A stretch of 64,000 nt of DNA from Bugula neritina (Eukaryota > Bryozoa > Gymnolaemata > Cheilostomatida > Bugulidae), in the NCBI GenBank assembly GCA_964035545.1, contig OZ037768.1, positions 22,532,819 to 22,596,818 of the forward strand, read 5' to 3'. Made by a program: the position numbers and the translations under genes. The notes under the pieces were generated by a model that was not told where the DNA came from, ran no database searches, and saw only the letters and a list, made by a program, of their open reading frames with translations. Shown in pieces: positions 52,742-64,000 of this stretch (positions within the stretch are counted from its first letter, which is position 1; each line of letters begins with the position of its first letter).

Positions 52742-53203
52742 TTTATTATGGCATGTGTAGAATTTCTCTTAGTATATACACTATATATCGATTTTCTTAT
52801 TTCAGAAATACATGCGTAGTTTCCATTCTATAAAATTTGTTTATTGAACTGTGTGCTAAAATCACATTGATTTGTTAACGTAGAACTGGGCGGAGCTTAG
52901 CAAAAATACAAAATCAAGTAAAAAATATGAAATTTAACAAAAACACACTAATTAGAAGAAAACTTCAAACTAATGGAGCTGAAAGCCATTGCATGTACAG
53001 TGTGCATTAAAACAATTGAACTAAAATAAAACACAAAAAGAAATTGCCAAAAATATACAAGATCACAAGAAATAAACAATAAATACTACAATATATAATA
53101 TGTATTATGATAGCTAGCAGTTTTTCTTCACAAATAAACAAGAGCTCTACAGCTTAAGGGACTGAGTGTAAAAATTATATAAAAAGGCATGACTATTTTT
53201 TTC

Positions 53204-53213
53204 TTTATTTATT
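53204..53213 (-). terminator. Likely KIF28 polyadenylation signal
   Basis: Two overlapping AATAAA hexamers on the minus strand, about 150 bp after the KIF28-like stop codon. Confidence 0.45.
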
Positions 53214-53360
53214 AATTTTAGTCATCACCTGGAATATAATTACTGGTAAATATACTAATTGCAATGACAAAAAGATGAGTCATCTACACATACAGGTCAA
53301 TGGCAAGAGTCCAAAAGAGTGAAATAAATGAATTCCTGCAGCTCAACAGTTTGAGTTTGT

Positions 53361-56300
53361 TTAGAGATCAATAGCCCAGGAGTTTTTATCGGCAAGATTT
53401 GTGCGTAACTTATCCAGTTCGTCCCGCACTGCTTTGAGGCGTTCATCCCCGCAAGACTCACATGATCTCGGTCTTGATGACAAAATGTCTTCAATTTCTA
53501 TCTGCAATTGCGTAAAGATTATAGATATATAAAACTTGTGGTGGTATGTATTTTATAGTGATCATTTGTGGAGAAAACAACTTCTATTACATAAAACCAC
53601 AATTAGCCTTTAGTCTCCGATACATTAAAAACTATAATTTATTTAAATAATAATTATTATTATTAAACTTTTTCTAAGGCAAGTAATTGTTAATAACAAA
53701 CAGCATCATTTGAATTTAAACTATAATAGTTATTATTATTTAAGTTATACATCAAATTATCCAAAGATGTTACATTGGTTGGATTGAGTTTTTTTAAATA
53801 TTTAAAATAAAGAATAATAATAGAAATATAGTAGCTCACAATCGTACCAAGCAATTCTTTAGTAATATATTCTCTTTCCTGTAAGACTCTATCATATCAG
53901 ATTTATATTTAGATCTTGCAGACGGATTCTACAACAGACATTATCATACAACTAGTCTGGCTGGTAGGTTTATTGGTTAGCATTCTACAGAAAAGCTACA
54001 ATTTCATGTTTTGTATATGGAATAGTAAGTATAGCCTGAAAATGCAGTTACAACAACCTCAGTCTTGTAAGAAACAATGTCATTACAGGAGAGGGCACAA
54101 CTCTCCATTTCACACATTTACTCAACATGCAGGCATTTAGTTTTCTGAATAGTAAGTCTTCTGTACCAGATTAAAATCTTCACATGTGCTTTTACTTAAA
54201 TTTACAAGAAATAATTATTAATTCGGATGCTTATAGAGAATATAATATTTCTGCAGAGAAAGTGCAGATAAGTGCTAGAAACTTCCATGCTATAGAAACT
54301 ATGAAGAAACCAGATTGACAGATAAAAACATTTAATGAAAGATAATAAGTTCAAATTATTGCTATTTGAAAGCTAATAATGATTTCTTAACACGGAGTTC
54401 CTAATGAGGAGTTATGCTCTCTAATAAAATAGCTTTATTCCCAAACTTGTACATGAAATACCCAGTTAGAAGCATTATTAGCACCCTCCCTACTAAATTA
54501 TCTTACCACTCGTGAAGCAGTACTTCTCTCGATGTCTTGGTAGCCCCAGATCTCTATGCTAAGATCCTGGTTGACTACATAGTCTTGGAAAAGATGGTTA
54601 GCGTTGGCAATAGAGATCATTTGATTCAGATTGTACACTGGGTTGATTCCGGACTTGGGTTCGCAGAGATATGGCTGATTGTGGTCAAAGAATGCAAACT
54701 TACACCACGTCTGTAAAAATGCAGAGTCTTGCATTTAAAGCTGTTGGAATGAGGTCATTTAAACTATGGCAAGACTTAATTAATTTAATTATACACAAAA
54801 AATTTTTTGTTTCTAAGTGTGAATCGTATTTCAAAGAGAATACAAGGTTTTAAAAAATAATCATACTAATAATTTGCAACTAGTAATTTTATTTCTAAAC
54901 AACAAAACCTTCTTTTAAATAATTACATTACAAAGTTTAATGAAAAGAATAGACAGTTGTTAAAAAACCGAAACTTGTTTGACTTAAAAAAGCTCAAGCA
55001 GTTGTATTATTGTAAAAATCTGCAAACATCAATAATAATTTGCTTTCTACAAATCCAGATTCTAGTAGCTTACCTTGGTGAAGTTACTTGGAATGTTAAA
55101 AGCCTGTAAAACTTGAATCTTGAAGTGAAGATTTTTCCCAATCTAAAATAAAATAAATACTCAAAACAAAAAATTTCTAGTCAGCATAAAAGTAGTCTCT
55201 CTGTGTGTGGTCGCTTAACACTTAACATAGACTGTGTTTCACTCACCAGATCGGTGGGCTCGTCAATATCATAGTCGTGGTCCTCGTTGCCTTCTGCATC
55301 ACAAGGAGTTATCTGCACCTCCAGACTTCCAACACGTTCTGCTTCGTAGTTCAGCATTACTAGAGTGTCTTTATATGGAACCATCATAGAAAGAGCCAAA
55401 AGTGGAATAGCTGCGATACCCAGCAAACATTCGGTCTCAGGTGGCTCGTAATATGGGTCCTCAAGCTATACCAGTTTTAACAATTACTAATGAAACTTTC
55501 GCAAGTTCACATAGCTATATGTTTATATTATAAACTACTAGTTACTATATTGTATTATATACTAGTTACTATACTGTATTATATACTAGTTACTATACTG
55601 TATTATATACTAGTTACTATACTGTATTATATACTAGTAACTATACTGTATTATATACTAGTTACTATACTGTATTATATACTAGTTACTATACTGTATT
55701 ATATACTAGTAACTATACTGTATTATATACTAGTTACTATACTGTATTATATACTAGCTACTATACTGTATTATATACTAGTTACTATACTGTATTATAT
55801 ACTAGTAACTATACTGTATTATATACTAGTTACTATACTGTATTATATACTAGTAACTATACTGTATTATATACTAGTGACTATACTGTATTATATACTA
55901 GTTACTATACTGTATTATATACTAGTTACTATACTGTATTATATACTAGTAACTATACTGTATTATATACTAGTTACTATACTGTATTATATACTAGCTA
56001 CTATACTGTATTATATACTAGTTACTATACTGTATTATATACTAGCTACTATACTGTATTATATACTAGTTACTATACTGTATTATATACTAGTAACTAT
56101 ACTGTATTATATACTAGTGACTATACTGTATTATATACTAGTTACTATACTGTATTATATACTAGTTACTATACTGTATTATATACTAGCTACTATACTG
56201 TATTATATACTAGTTACTATACTGTATTATATACTAGTAACTATACTGTATTATATACTAGTGACTATACTGTATTATATACTAGTTACTATATTGTACT

Positions 56301-59300
56301 ATATACTAGTAACTATACTGTATTATATACTAGTAACTATACTGTATCATATACTAGTTACTATACTGTATTATATACTAGTTACTATACTGTATTATAT
56401 ACTAGTTACTATACTGTACTATATACTAGTTACTATACTGTATTATATACTAGTTACTATACTGTATTATATACTAGTTACTATACTGCATTATATACTA
56501 GTTACTATACTGTATTATATACTAGTAACTATACTGTATTATATACTATACCATATACTGTATTATATACTAGTTACTATACTGTATTATATACTAGTTA
56601 CTATACTGTATTATATACTAGTTACTATACTGCATTATATACTAGTTACTATACTGTATTATATACTAGTTACTATACTGTATTATATACTAGTTACCTC
56701 ACTATACTCATCAAGCACGTGTTCCCCCTCTGATATATATCTGCCGTACTGGTCCATCATAACCCCCTGTCTCTTCACAAACTTCTCAGTGCCCCACATA
56801 TACACATTTCCCGTGTTCTGATCCATCATTTTGATGTATATCTGGAAGCAGGTAAAAGCACTCTCGGCTACATGAAAACCATCTTGTATTCTAATTGCTA
56901 CATGAAAACTATTTTACTATACCAACCTAGCTGTCCAATAAAAACCATTTGAGTCTAAATGATAACATACATTTTACCCAAAGCAACCAAGTTGCTAAAC
57001 TAAAGCTACTCATTTGCTAAACTAAAGCTAGCAAGTTGTTAAACTAAACTGATACTCATCAATTAAATTCACTCCAACCCCAGCCATAAGAGACACCCAA
57101 ATTTAACTTTTAGTAGTATATAAAGCATTATGTACGCTGACCTCATTTCGACCTTCACTGAGACCTCTAGCTAAAGGGGAGACAATTACCACCTCAAACT
57201 TATAGCCTTTGGAGAGATCTTCAGCTATAGCTGTGGCGTCTCGCACTAGAGGTAGTATGGAGAGAACCTCATGCTTCAGAGTCTCGTCTGCAGTGAGTCA
57301 TAATATGGATACAGGAAGTGTGCGATAAAAAGTGAGAAAGTGGGGATAGGAATGCACACTAGACTATAAAATTTTACTATTCATCAGTGGATACAACGCT
57401 TGAACTATCACCAGTAAGGTTCTAAACAGCTGTGATACTAATGTGTAGACAATAAGAATATGTTTGTATAATTTACAGTACATAGCAAATAACCATACTT
57501 ATTGTACATAATCATGATAGAAAAAATACCTAAAGGAATACTATGTATATGTAAAGTTATAATCAGTAGAATAATATATTACAGCTATAACAATCAACAG
57601 GGAGTTAGTGCTGGTCTTTCAAGCAAACCTGTATTCAGTAGAACTACAGTAAAAGAGAGCAGTTACAGAGTACACATTCCAGAATATTCGTATGCTCACC
57701 ACCCTCAATACTCTCTACAAACTGGCGGGACAACTCCTTCTGTGCAAACTCGTAGGAAATTGATTCCAGCTTCTTTCCTTCCTTTTTAAACTTGGCAACT
57801 TTTCTGGGATCAGTGATGACAAAAATAGCGCGGTCCTCAAAGCAAACTCTATAAAACATAGTCTAAACAGTTGTTCAGTCTGCAAATAATATAATCTCAT
57901 GTAATTATCACTGAAATCTAACAGCATCACAACAACTTGGAACTGTCTAACATTAATCCAACACTTTTTCATTTAGAGTTATCTTATTTTAAAATAGCTT
58001 CCACGGTAACTTTGATGTCTACATATTAACTCGTGGTAGTATAATATTATATAACTATTCGCCATGAAACAGCGAGTTTGCCAGTGTATTTCTATAGAGG
58101 AAATTTCTGTCTCTTAAATGTTGCAGTTGATGTTGCATGTTGATATGCTGGCACATTTTGTTGCTCAAAGTTTCGAGGTAGGTGCGATAATCAAGAAGCT
58201 GAAAAAAGCCTGTGTTCCAGAGTAGAGATGTAGCAAATGAATTTATGTTTTCGCGAGAATTTTAACCCGCGTCCCAAACCAAAATTTAATAATAAAATTA
58301 AGGAGCTTAGGCTATCTCAATTTTTCAGCAACTGCTCCTAAATGCCAGTCTATCACTGTGATAGACTGAGTACCTATCATTGTGATGCAGTGACTTTTTA
58401 TCCTTGACCTCTTTGCCATTCACACAGACTTTGCCCTGCTGCCGAGTTATACTCATTTTGCCATCCACAAACTTTATGACAGCATGCTGCTGATAGTAGC
58501 CAGGGCCTGACAGTACAATGTCAGCTGCAGGTTCAGCTTTAGTATTGCCTACTAGCCTCACTTTACCTGCAGTGTATATACAGACACTATAACTCACTCC
58601 AAAAAAATACACCATATTTTATTTGATGCAAAATATGCAAAAGAAGTTCATAGTCAATATTTTTAAGATACGAGTGATTATTGAAGTTTAAATATTTTAC
58701 AAAATAGCTGAAAATACACAAAAGATAATGCACCAATTCATCAATTGAATAACCAAATATATTTCATTAGATTAATATTTAGCAGCTGCCACATACCCTC
58801 AGGGAGGAAGTGAATAATCTTAGCACATAGACTTAGATCTTCGTTTAAGTTCCACAGATATGGAACTCTGTCCTTCTGCTTTTCCTCGGCCTCCAACTCA
58901 TCAATTCTCTTCTGCTTAGCTTCTTGCTCTCGTGATAAACGCTCAGCCCATGACGTCTGCAAGTCTTCCATTTCTTGTTTATATCTGAAATGCAACAATG
59001 GTGACACAACTCCCACGTGAACAAAACTGGTTGGACGGAGCTGAATATTATATTATACAAACAAGTTGAACAACCAGACATTTTGGTGTAGTAATAGATC
59101 GATTTCAATAGCCTCAATTTTTTAACTGCTTGCTTTTTCTTAGGGGTGCAGGTTAAAAATCTCATAAAAGTATTACTTCTTTATCTATCTTTCTCATCTA
59201 TAACAGACCTAATGCAAAGTACTTAGGATATTTAATAACCAAATGTTTTCAAAGATTTAATGATTAAATAAGCATTATGGTTATGACTAACACATTGAGC

Positions 59301-62300
59301 CTTGAGTCTACAGGCTATATGAGTCATTGGGTGACTCATATATAGACCAAAGTTTATATATGAGTCATCCAATCATTGACTCACAAGTGAAATAAGTCAC
59401 ATGACTACCAACTCACCAGCTCAGGGGTAAAGTCTACTGCCAAGTTATGCTAAGATCTCAAGTGAATCACAACGACGTTACAAATGAAAAAACTTGCTAC
59501 ATGCTTAACTTGCTCCAGAACAGCAGAATACCTGTTGATTTGTTCTTCGTATTCAAGTTTAGCCTTAGTAAGAGCCTCGGAGCTAAGACCAGCAGCTGCT
59601 TGTTTGCGGGACATCTCCAACTCGTACAGTAACCTCTCCTTCTCCTGAAGCAGTTCTTTGACTAACTGATCAGTAGCTGCCTGATTGACATGAGCCTGGT
59701 TTTTAATGCGCTTCGTACGATCAGCTAAAAAAATTATATGTTGCTTAAAATTTCTTCAAATTGAAGCAAAAGAGAAAAACCTCCAACTGTGTGTTAGCAA
59801 AGTTCATAAAAAATTGAAACATTTTTTCTGTATTCAATTTAAAACTTTTTCTCAATCATACTATATTTTACTGGAAATATAGAAATCAGCACAGCTAGCA
59901 TAGATCTTACAATCTCATTGTGAAAATACCTACATATGTATGAGGTTCCATAACACTTGTTAAGATAATACGCGAAACAATGACGATCAAAGATGACATC
60001 GACAAGTATTATCACATGACTGCTACAAAACTGAAGGTGATTGTCATTAAGACTTACCACGATTGTCACTTAAATTCACTATGACTGTCACAAAACTTAC
60101 TTTGACATTCACTAAGACTTATTGTGACCCTTACTTAAATTCATTGCGACTGCCACTGTAATTGTCACGGTGACCGTCACAAAACTCACTGCAACTGTGA
60201 CCACTCACCATATCTAAGAGTAGAGAGTGTTTGCTCGTAATTCTCTTGTGCTGGACTAATAGTAGCTACCATGGTAGCCTTAGAGTTTCCTCCCAAGGCG
60301 TTCTTCAACAGCATGGTGAGCTTAGAGTCACGGAAATTCACGTGAACTTTCTTGCCTGCCTGCTTTTTCACCAAAGCTGAAAATCAAAAGCTAGTAATTT
60401 GCATATTAAAGTACATAAAATACATAGACAAAGTAATAATTGCATATAGTAAAAGAATACCTTCTACCACATATAAGTAACATTTAATCAATCGGCAAAA
60501 GAAACCGTATATGTTTTATGGAAAACTAATGATCACTCACCTTCAAGAACATTACCCAGAGATGTCAAGGATTTATTAATATTAGTTGACTCTTTAAACC
60601 GATCGCCAATCGCACCAGTTTGACTTTGTCTTTCACTACCAAATCATACACAGTTACCAGTTAATTCACTAGTACCAACTGAAAAATTGCTAAGTTTCAG
60701 ATAACACAATGTAGATAATTCAACATAGAGTTGCAAAAACCTACCTTCCAGCTAAATCCACCAAGTTGATGGCCGCAAACTTTGTGATATTGCCAGGAAA
60801 GTTCTGCCGCAAGTGTACCGTGACAATAGTGTGGGCTCTGCTGCTCGTCTCGTTCATGCGTGTAGCAGCAAGACTCCTGTTTCGATCGCCTTCTGCGAGA
60901 CTAGCTTTGATGGCCTGGTAGTCGGCCACAGGTCTTACGGTCAGACCATCGGCTGCAAGTAAGTGCAAGGTGTGTTGAGATACTAATATGTATGTACGTA
61001 TGAGCATATTTGTGTATCATGGAAATTGCATCATCAAAATGGTGGTAGTCTAGTAAAACTTGTATTCTAGGCATTGTGGTTCCAGTAAAGCTATATTTAC
61101 AATTGTAGCTTAGACATAGTTGTAGTTGTATTCTAGGTTCTAGCTTTTGTAAATAGGCATCATTGAGTTACATGTTAGTTGCAGTTACTAAAATTTTCAA
61201 TAACGCTGTAGAGTATGCTATCAAAACGAACCCACTTATTTAGTGCAAATATATTGCAGTCAATAACATTGCCTATACAATATTGAGCTGTCTTTTAGTA
61301 TAACATATATTTTAACTTTAAAATGCAAACTGTACAATAAATTTGATCTCTTCCGGTCGAAGATATGTCGCATTAGTATTACATTGCATAGAGTATTAGT
61401 ACTACACTGCATAGAGTATTAGTACTACACTGCATAGAGTATTAGTACTACACTGCATAGAGTATTAGTACTACACTGCATAGAGTATTAGTACTACACT
61501 GCATAGAGTATTAGTACTACACTGCATAGAGTATTAGTACTACACTGCATAGAGTATTAGTACTACACTGCATAGAGTATTAGTACTACACTGCATAGAG
61601 TATTAGTACTACACTGCATAGAGTATTAGTACTACACTGTATAGAGTATTAGTACTACACTGCATAGAGTATTAGTACTACACTGTATAGAGTATTAGTA
61701 CTACACTGCATAGAAAACAAGTATTAAAAGTGTATAAATATATTCACCAAAAAACCCAGTTCGATCATGACGTTCCCGGAGAGTTAAAGATCTCTTGACT
61801 TTGCCTCTCTCTAAACTAAGCAGATCTCTTACTTCTTCATTGTAAATCTCCAGCATACTAAATGTAACCTCATAAGATACATCAGATTTGCCCCGATTAT
61901 TGATTTGAGTGAATAGATTAGAACAGACTTGTGGAACTAAGCCTATAAATAACAGAAATGAGGCTATCCGTGAGGCAGGCCTAAATTTGTTTTAAAATAA
62001 CATAAAGTTTTTTATAAATAAAATAAATCAAAATCATTATGTCAACTAATATATTCTGTTGATATTTTAAAAATATTCAATATTCAAATTAAGAGTAAAA
62101 GTGGTCAAACTAAAAGTGCATTAGCAAAAAGCAAATTATTTGTGATGATTTCAATATGATAGCCTACCCAAGTTAGGCTCATATCCCATGATTGTGTAAG
62201 ATTTCCCACTACCAGTTTGTCCATAAGCAAAAAGAGTGCAATTGTAACCTTTCCATGCATTTTCCAACAAGTCACTTCCAATTTCTTGGTAAACACGGTA

Positions 62301-63203
62301 CTATAAATTCAAATTTGAAAATTAAACTTTAATTAATTTAGTAATTAATAATTGTATGCTATTGAAAAATGTGTTTCATCCATCAGTATTCTTATTATTA
62401 ACATTTGAGTCAGCAATTGAATTTCATTTTACCTGATCAGCATAACAGCTGTTAGCAGGTTTAGAGTAACCTTTCTCATCAACTTTGAATCCATCATGTG
62501 ACCAATAGGAGTGATCAAATGTAAACTCATGTGGCTCAGAATCCGATCTACATATTTAAAAAATATTACTGCAATTCTATCTTGATGGTGTTTGATATCT
62601 CAAAAGTTTTTAATACTTGCAGTTTTATAAATGCTTATCTACTAGAGTTTAGTTATTAAATTTTTTATATTAATTGAACATCACTTTGTTTTCAGATACA
62701 ATTAAATGAAACGTAATAATACAATATGCATATTAATACTTATTATCATACATCAAGAATAAATTTTGTAGTGATGAGTTCACCCAGTGGTCCCCGTGGT
62801 GTAATGGTTTGCACACTTGCTTGCAAGCCGGAGGTCTCGGGTTTGATTCTCAGAAGGGGCAATTATTTTTCAAATTTAATTATACCCATAACTCTGAGGC
62901 TAGTGATACTGATAATCATAATGATAATGATAAATATACTCACTCTCAGCACTAAGTAAAGATTAAAACTTGATGATAATCTTCAGTAATAAAAAGATGC
63001 AAAACGCCCACACACAAAATGTTAAATCAATTACACTAAACAGAACTTGAAAACAAGGATTGCACAAATATACATTACCTCAAATCGAACAGAGTGGTTT
63101 TGTTATTTTTCATTTTGACTATGCATGGTGTGTTGGTTTGTATTTCTCTCTCATTAAATGGACGAACACGTACAACGACTTTTATGTTTTGTGAATCTGT
63201 CAT
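53361..63203 (-). CDS. KIF28: Kinesin-3 family motor with FHA domain, KLP6/KIF28-like, 17 exons
   Basis: Exons, 5' to 3' on the minus strand: 63203-63079, 62547-62433, 62300-62168, 61942-61748, 60952-60745, 60635-60541, 60376-60209, 59724-59532, 58984-58797, 58566-58374, 57848-57700, 57287-57142, 56841-56698, 55465-55247, 55142-55074, 54710-54507, 53501-53361. Total 2,685 nt, 894 residues. The N-terminal motor starts [21 protein letters not shown]-loop GQTGSGKS at 107-114, switch I NETSSRAH at 223-230, switch II DLAGSE at 255-260, [17 protein letters not shown] at the neck. A coiled coil follows, then an FHA domain (WNLNED, then [17 protein letters not shown]), and a kinesin-3 C-terminal region ([23 protein letters not shown]). 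There is no PH domain. The motor insert WSHDGF and the missing PH domain favour KLP6/KIF28 over KIF1 or KIF13. Known relatives act in mitochondrial or ciliary transport. It ends in a short coiled coil with CESC. The subfamily call is less certain than kinesin-3. Confidence 0.92.
55535..56697 (-). repeat. 24-bp minisatellite, about 48 copies, that includes the KIF28 exon 13 donor
   Basis: The unit contains TACTAGTTACTATACTGTAT and covers about 1.16 kb of KIF28 intron 13. On the minus strand the real donor GTAACTAG (ending at 56697) is the first unit of the array, so most units carry the same donor-like motif. Units differ mainly at one dinucleotide (gTTact, gTAact, gCTact, gTGact), and these variants recur in ordered groups, which suggests blocks of units were copied. 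A long open frame of repeated VTILYYIL is an artefact of the period being a multiple of three. Confidence 0.97.
60005..60208 (-). repeat. Degenerate donor-derived repeats at the start of KIF28 intron 7
   Basis: Reading from the exon 7 donor on the minus strand (GTGAGTGGTCACAGTTGCAG), the next 200 bp repeat GTGAGT, GTAAGG and GTAAGT words with TTTTGTGAC and GTCAC, for example AGTGAGTTTTGTGACGGTC and AAGTAAGTTTTGTGACAGTC. These look like decayed copies of the donor region. Confidence 0.6.
61379..61715 (-). repeat. 23-bp minisatellite, about 15 copies, in KIF28 intron 4
   Basis: The unit contains TACACTGCATAGAGTATTAG with a 23-bp period and very few changes (GTATAG twice, an ATTGC at one end). 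The array starts about 30 bp after the exon 4 donor (61747, minus strand). Confidence 0.95.
62783..62862 (+). repeat. tRNA-derived SINE head near the KIF28 5' end
   Basis: The plus strand reads CCCAGTGGTCCCCGTGGTG, an A-box-like GTGTAATGGTTTGCA, the core TTGCAAGCCGGAGGTC and a B-box-like CGGGTTTGATTC. It shares the core and the CCCAGTRGTCCCYGTGGTG start with the minus-strand copy at 2290-2373. The T-arm and anticodon stems pair poorly, so it is a SINE copy and not an active tRNA. It lies in KIF28 intron 1. Confidence 0.55.
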
Positions 63204-64000
63204 TATAAAAGTCTTATTAGAAGCCAAAAGTAGTTATTTAGTAATTTTATAATCTATTGTTTTACTTTTATCAAACCCTACGTGCTACGGAATAATATTA
63301 TGGCTATGGACACTATCAGTATGGTATGGGTGTGACTAAAATGGGTGGCCACCCGGTGTCGCGGTCCGTGACACCCATTTTAGTCATAAGGGGGGGTTTT
63401 GACTAAAATGGGTGTCGCGAAAAATTTTCGTTTTATTTTTACATTTTTAGACAATTGTGACCATTGAAATCATTGTTAAATTATTCTTCAGTAAATATTG
63501 AATATTTCACAATAATTTAAAACCAAAAATCGCCAACTTATCATAATAAAATTTAAAAAGTTAGAAAAACTAAAGTCTACCAAGAGTTATCTTTCCTTCG
63601 CAATCAATAGAACTAGTACTAGGTCGTAGTGGCGGTGGTGGTGGTAGTACTATAAGTATAAGTTATAAGTATTACTATAAGTATAACTAATTGCTACTAG
63701 TTGCAAAATGAATTTAAATTTTCATTTCAATTCACAGTTGGAATTATAAAATTAACTCAATGGTGAATGTGACAGTAGGCTACAGTGAGTAGGACTAGGA
63801 GTATGTCTTGCTCAGTCTAAGTGTAACTTCAAGTCTGCTAACAGCTATCTCAATTTGTTATGTCAACAGTCAATTGTAGTACCTATTTATACTAGGATTA
63901 ATTCTACCTATACAGTCAGTATGGGTATACAACGAATAAGCAATCATTATACGAGTAATGCTAAAAAGTAGAGTAAAACTACTATAGTACTAGTACTAGT
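63204..64000. other. Upstream region of KIF28, to the window edge
   Basis: 5' flank of the minus-strand kinesin gene. It holds a GC-rich inverted repeat (63333-63419), then AT-rich sequence with short degenerate ACTAGTACT and TATAAGTAT repeats to the edge. No coding segment could be supported. Confidence 0.5.
63333..63419. repeat. CpG-rich hairpin with a third direct copy
   Basis: TGACTAAAATGGGTG (63333-63347) is followed by its exact reverse complement (63372-63386) and then by a direct copy at 63400-63414. The loop holds the palindrome GGGTGGCCACCC, and GTGTCGCG occurs both in the loop and after the third copy. It lies 130-215 bp upstream of the kinesin start codon. Confidence 0.85.

Larger units (their letters stand above)
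52515..53360. other. Convergent intergenic gap, HIRA to KIF28
   Basis: This 846-bp AT-rich gap holds two 3' ends. I see no gene inside. Confidence 0.6.

Noticed and set aside
55490-56821. A 443-residue plus-strand open frame of repeated VTILYYIL
   Set aside because: It is the translation of a 24-bp minisatellite (a multiple of three, no stop in this frame) antisense to KIF28 intron 13, and it reads past into the antisense of exon 13.
62783-62862. A functional tRNA gene
   Set aside because: Pol III boxes are present but the acceptor, anticodon and T stems do not pair well, and a homologous copy at 2290-2373 suggests a SINE.
1-64000. A prokaryotic-style gene system, operon or defence island
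   Set aside because: All supported genes are intron-rich animal genes of unrelated function; nothing indicates a transferred bacterial cluster.

Overview
The window is nuclear DNA from an animal. It is AT-rich, and its genes are split into many short exons with consensus GT-AG borders. I joined exons by reading frame across 69 introns, and each of the four gene models stays in frame to a normal stop codon. The families present (an alpha-2-macroglobulin/TEP relative with an LDL-receptor class A domain, ARL4, HIRA and a KLP6/KIF28 kinesin) are metazoan. The LDLa insert and the lost thioester recall arthropod Mcr, which points to an invertebrate, but I cannot name the phylum.

Layout: (1) 1366-32780, plus strand, a 29-exon gene for a secreted or membrane-anchored A2M/TEP-family protein of about 1,590 residues. 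Its second intron is over 10 kb. (2) 33816-39187, minus strand, a 3-exon ARL4-like small GTPase of 200 residues. (3) 42011-52514, plus strand, a 24-exon gene for the histone chaperone HIRA, 1,017 residues. (4) 53361-63203, minus strand, a 17-exon kinesin-3 gene of the KLP6/KIF28 type, 894 residues. Genes 1/2 and 3/4 are tail to tail with gaps of about 1.0 and 0.85 kb. Genes 2/3 are head to head across 2.8 kb. The four genes share no evident pathway (extracellular, membrane trafficking, chromatin, microtubule transport), so this is an ordinary eukaryotic neighbourhood and not an operon or island.

The rest is intron and intergenic sequence with tRNA-derived SINE fragments, microsatellites and many minisatellites. 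The most unusual feature is where the minisatellites sit. Many abut an exon border, and several are built from copies of the neighbouring splice donor, sometimes with the exon edge. The clearest are A2M-like exon 2 (42 bp, two copies, in frame), A2M-like exons 14 and 23, HIRA intron 20 (almost entirely degenerate copies of its own donor), KIF28 intron 7, and KIF28 intron 13 (about 48 copies of a 24-bp unit that contains the donor). The other main finding is that the A2M-family protein has lost its thioester and gained an LDLa module. I found no CRISPR array, no intact transposon and no convincing functional tRNA gene. One coding-like stretch inside the largest intron (about 9330-9934) remains unexplained.
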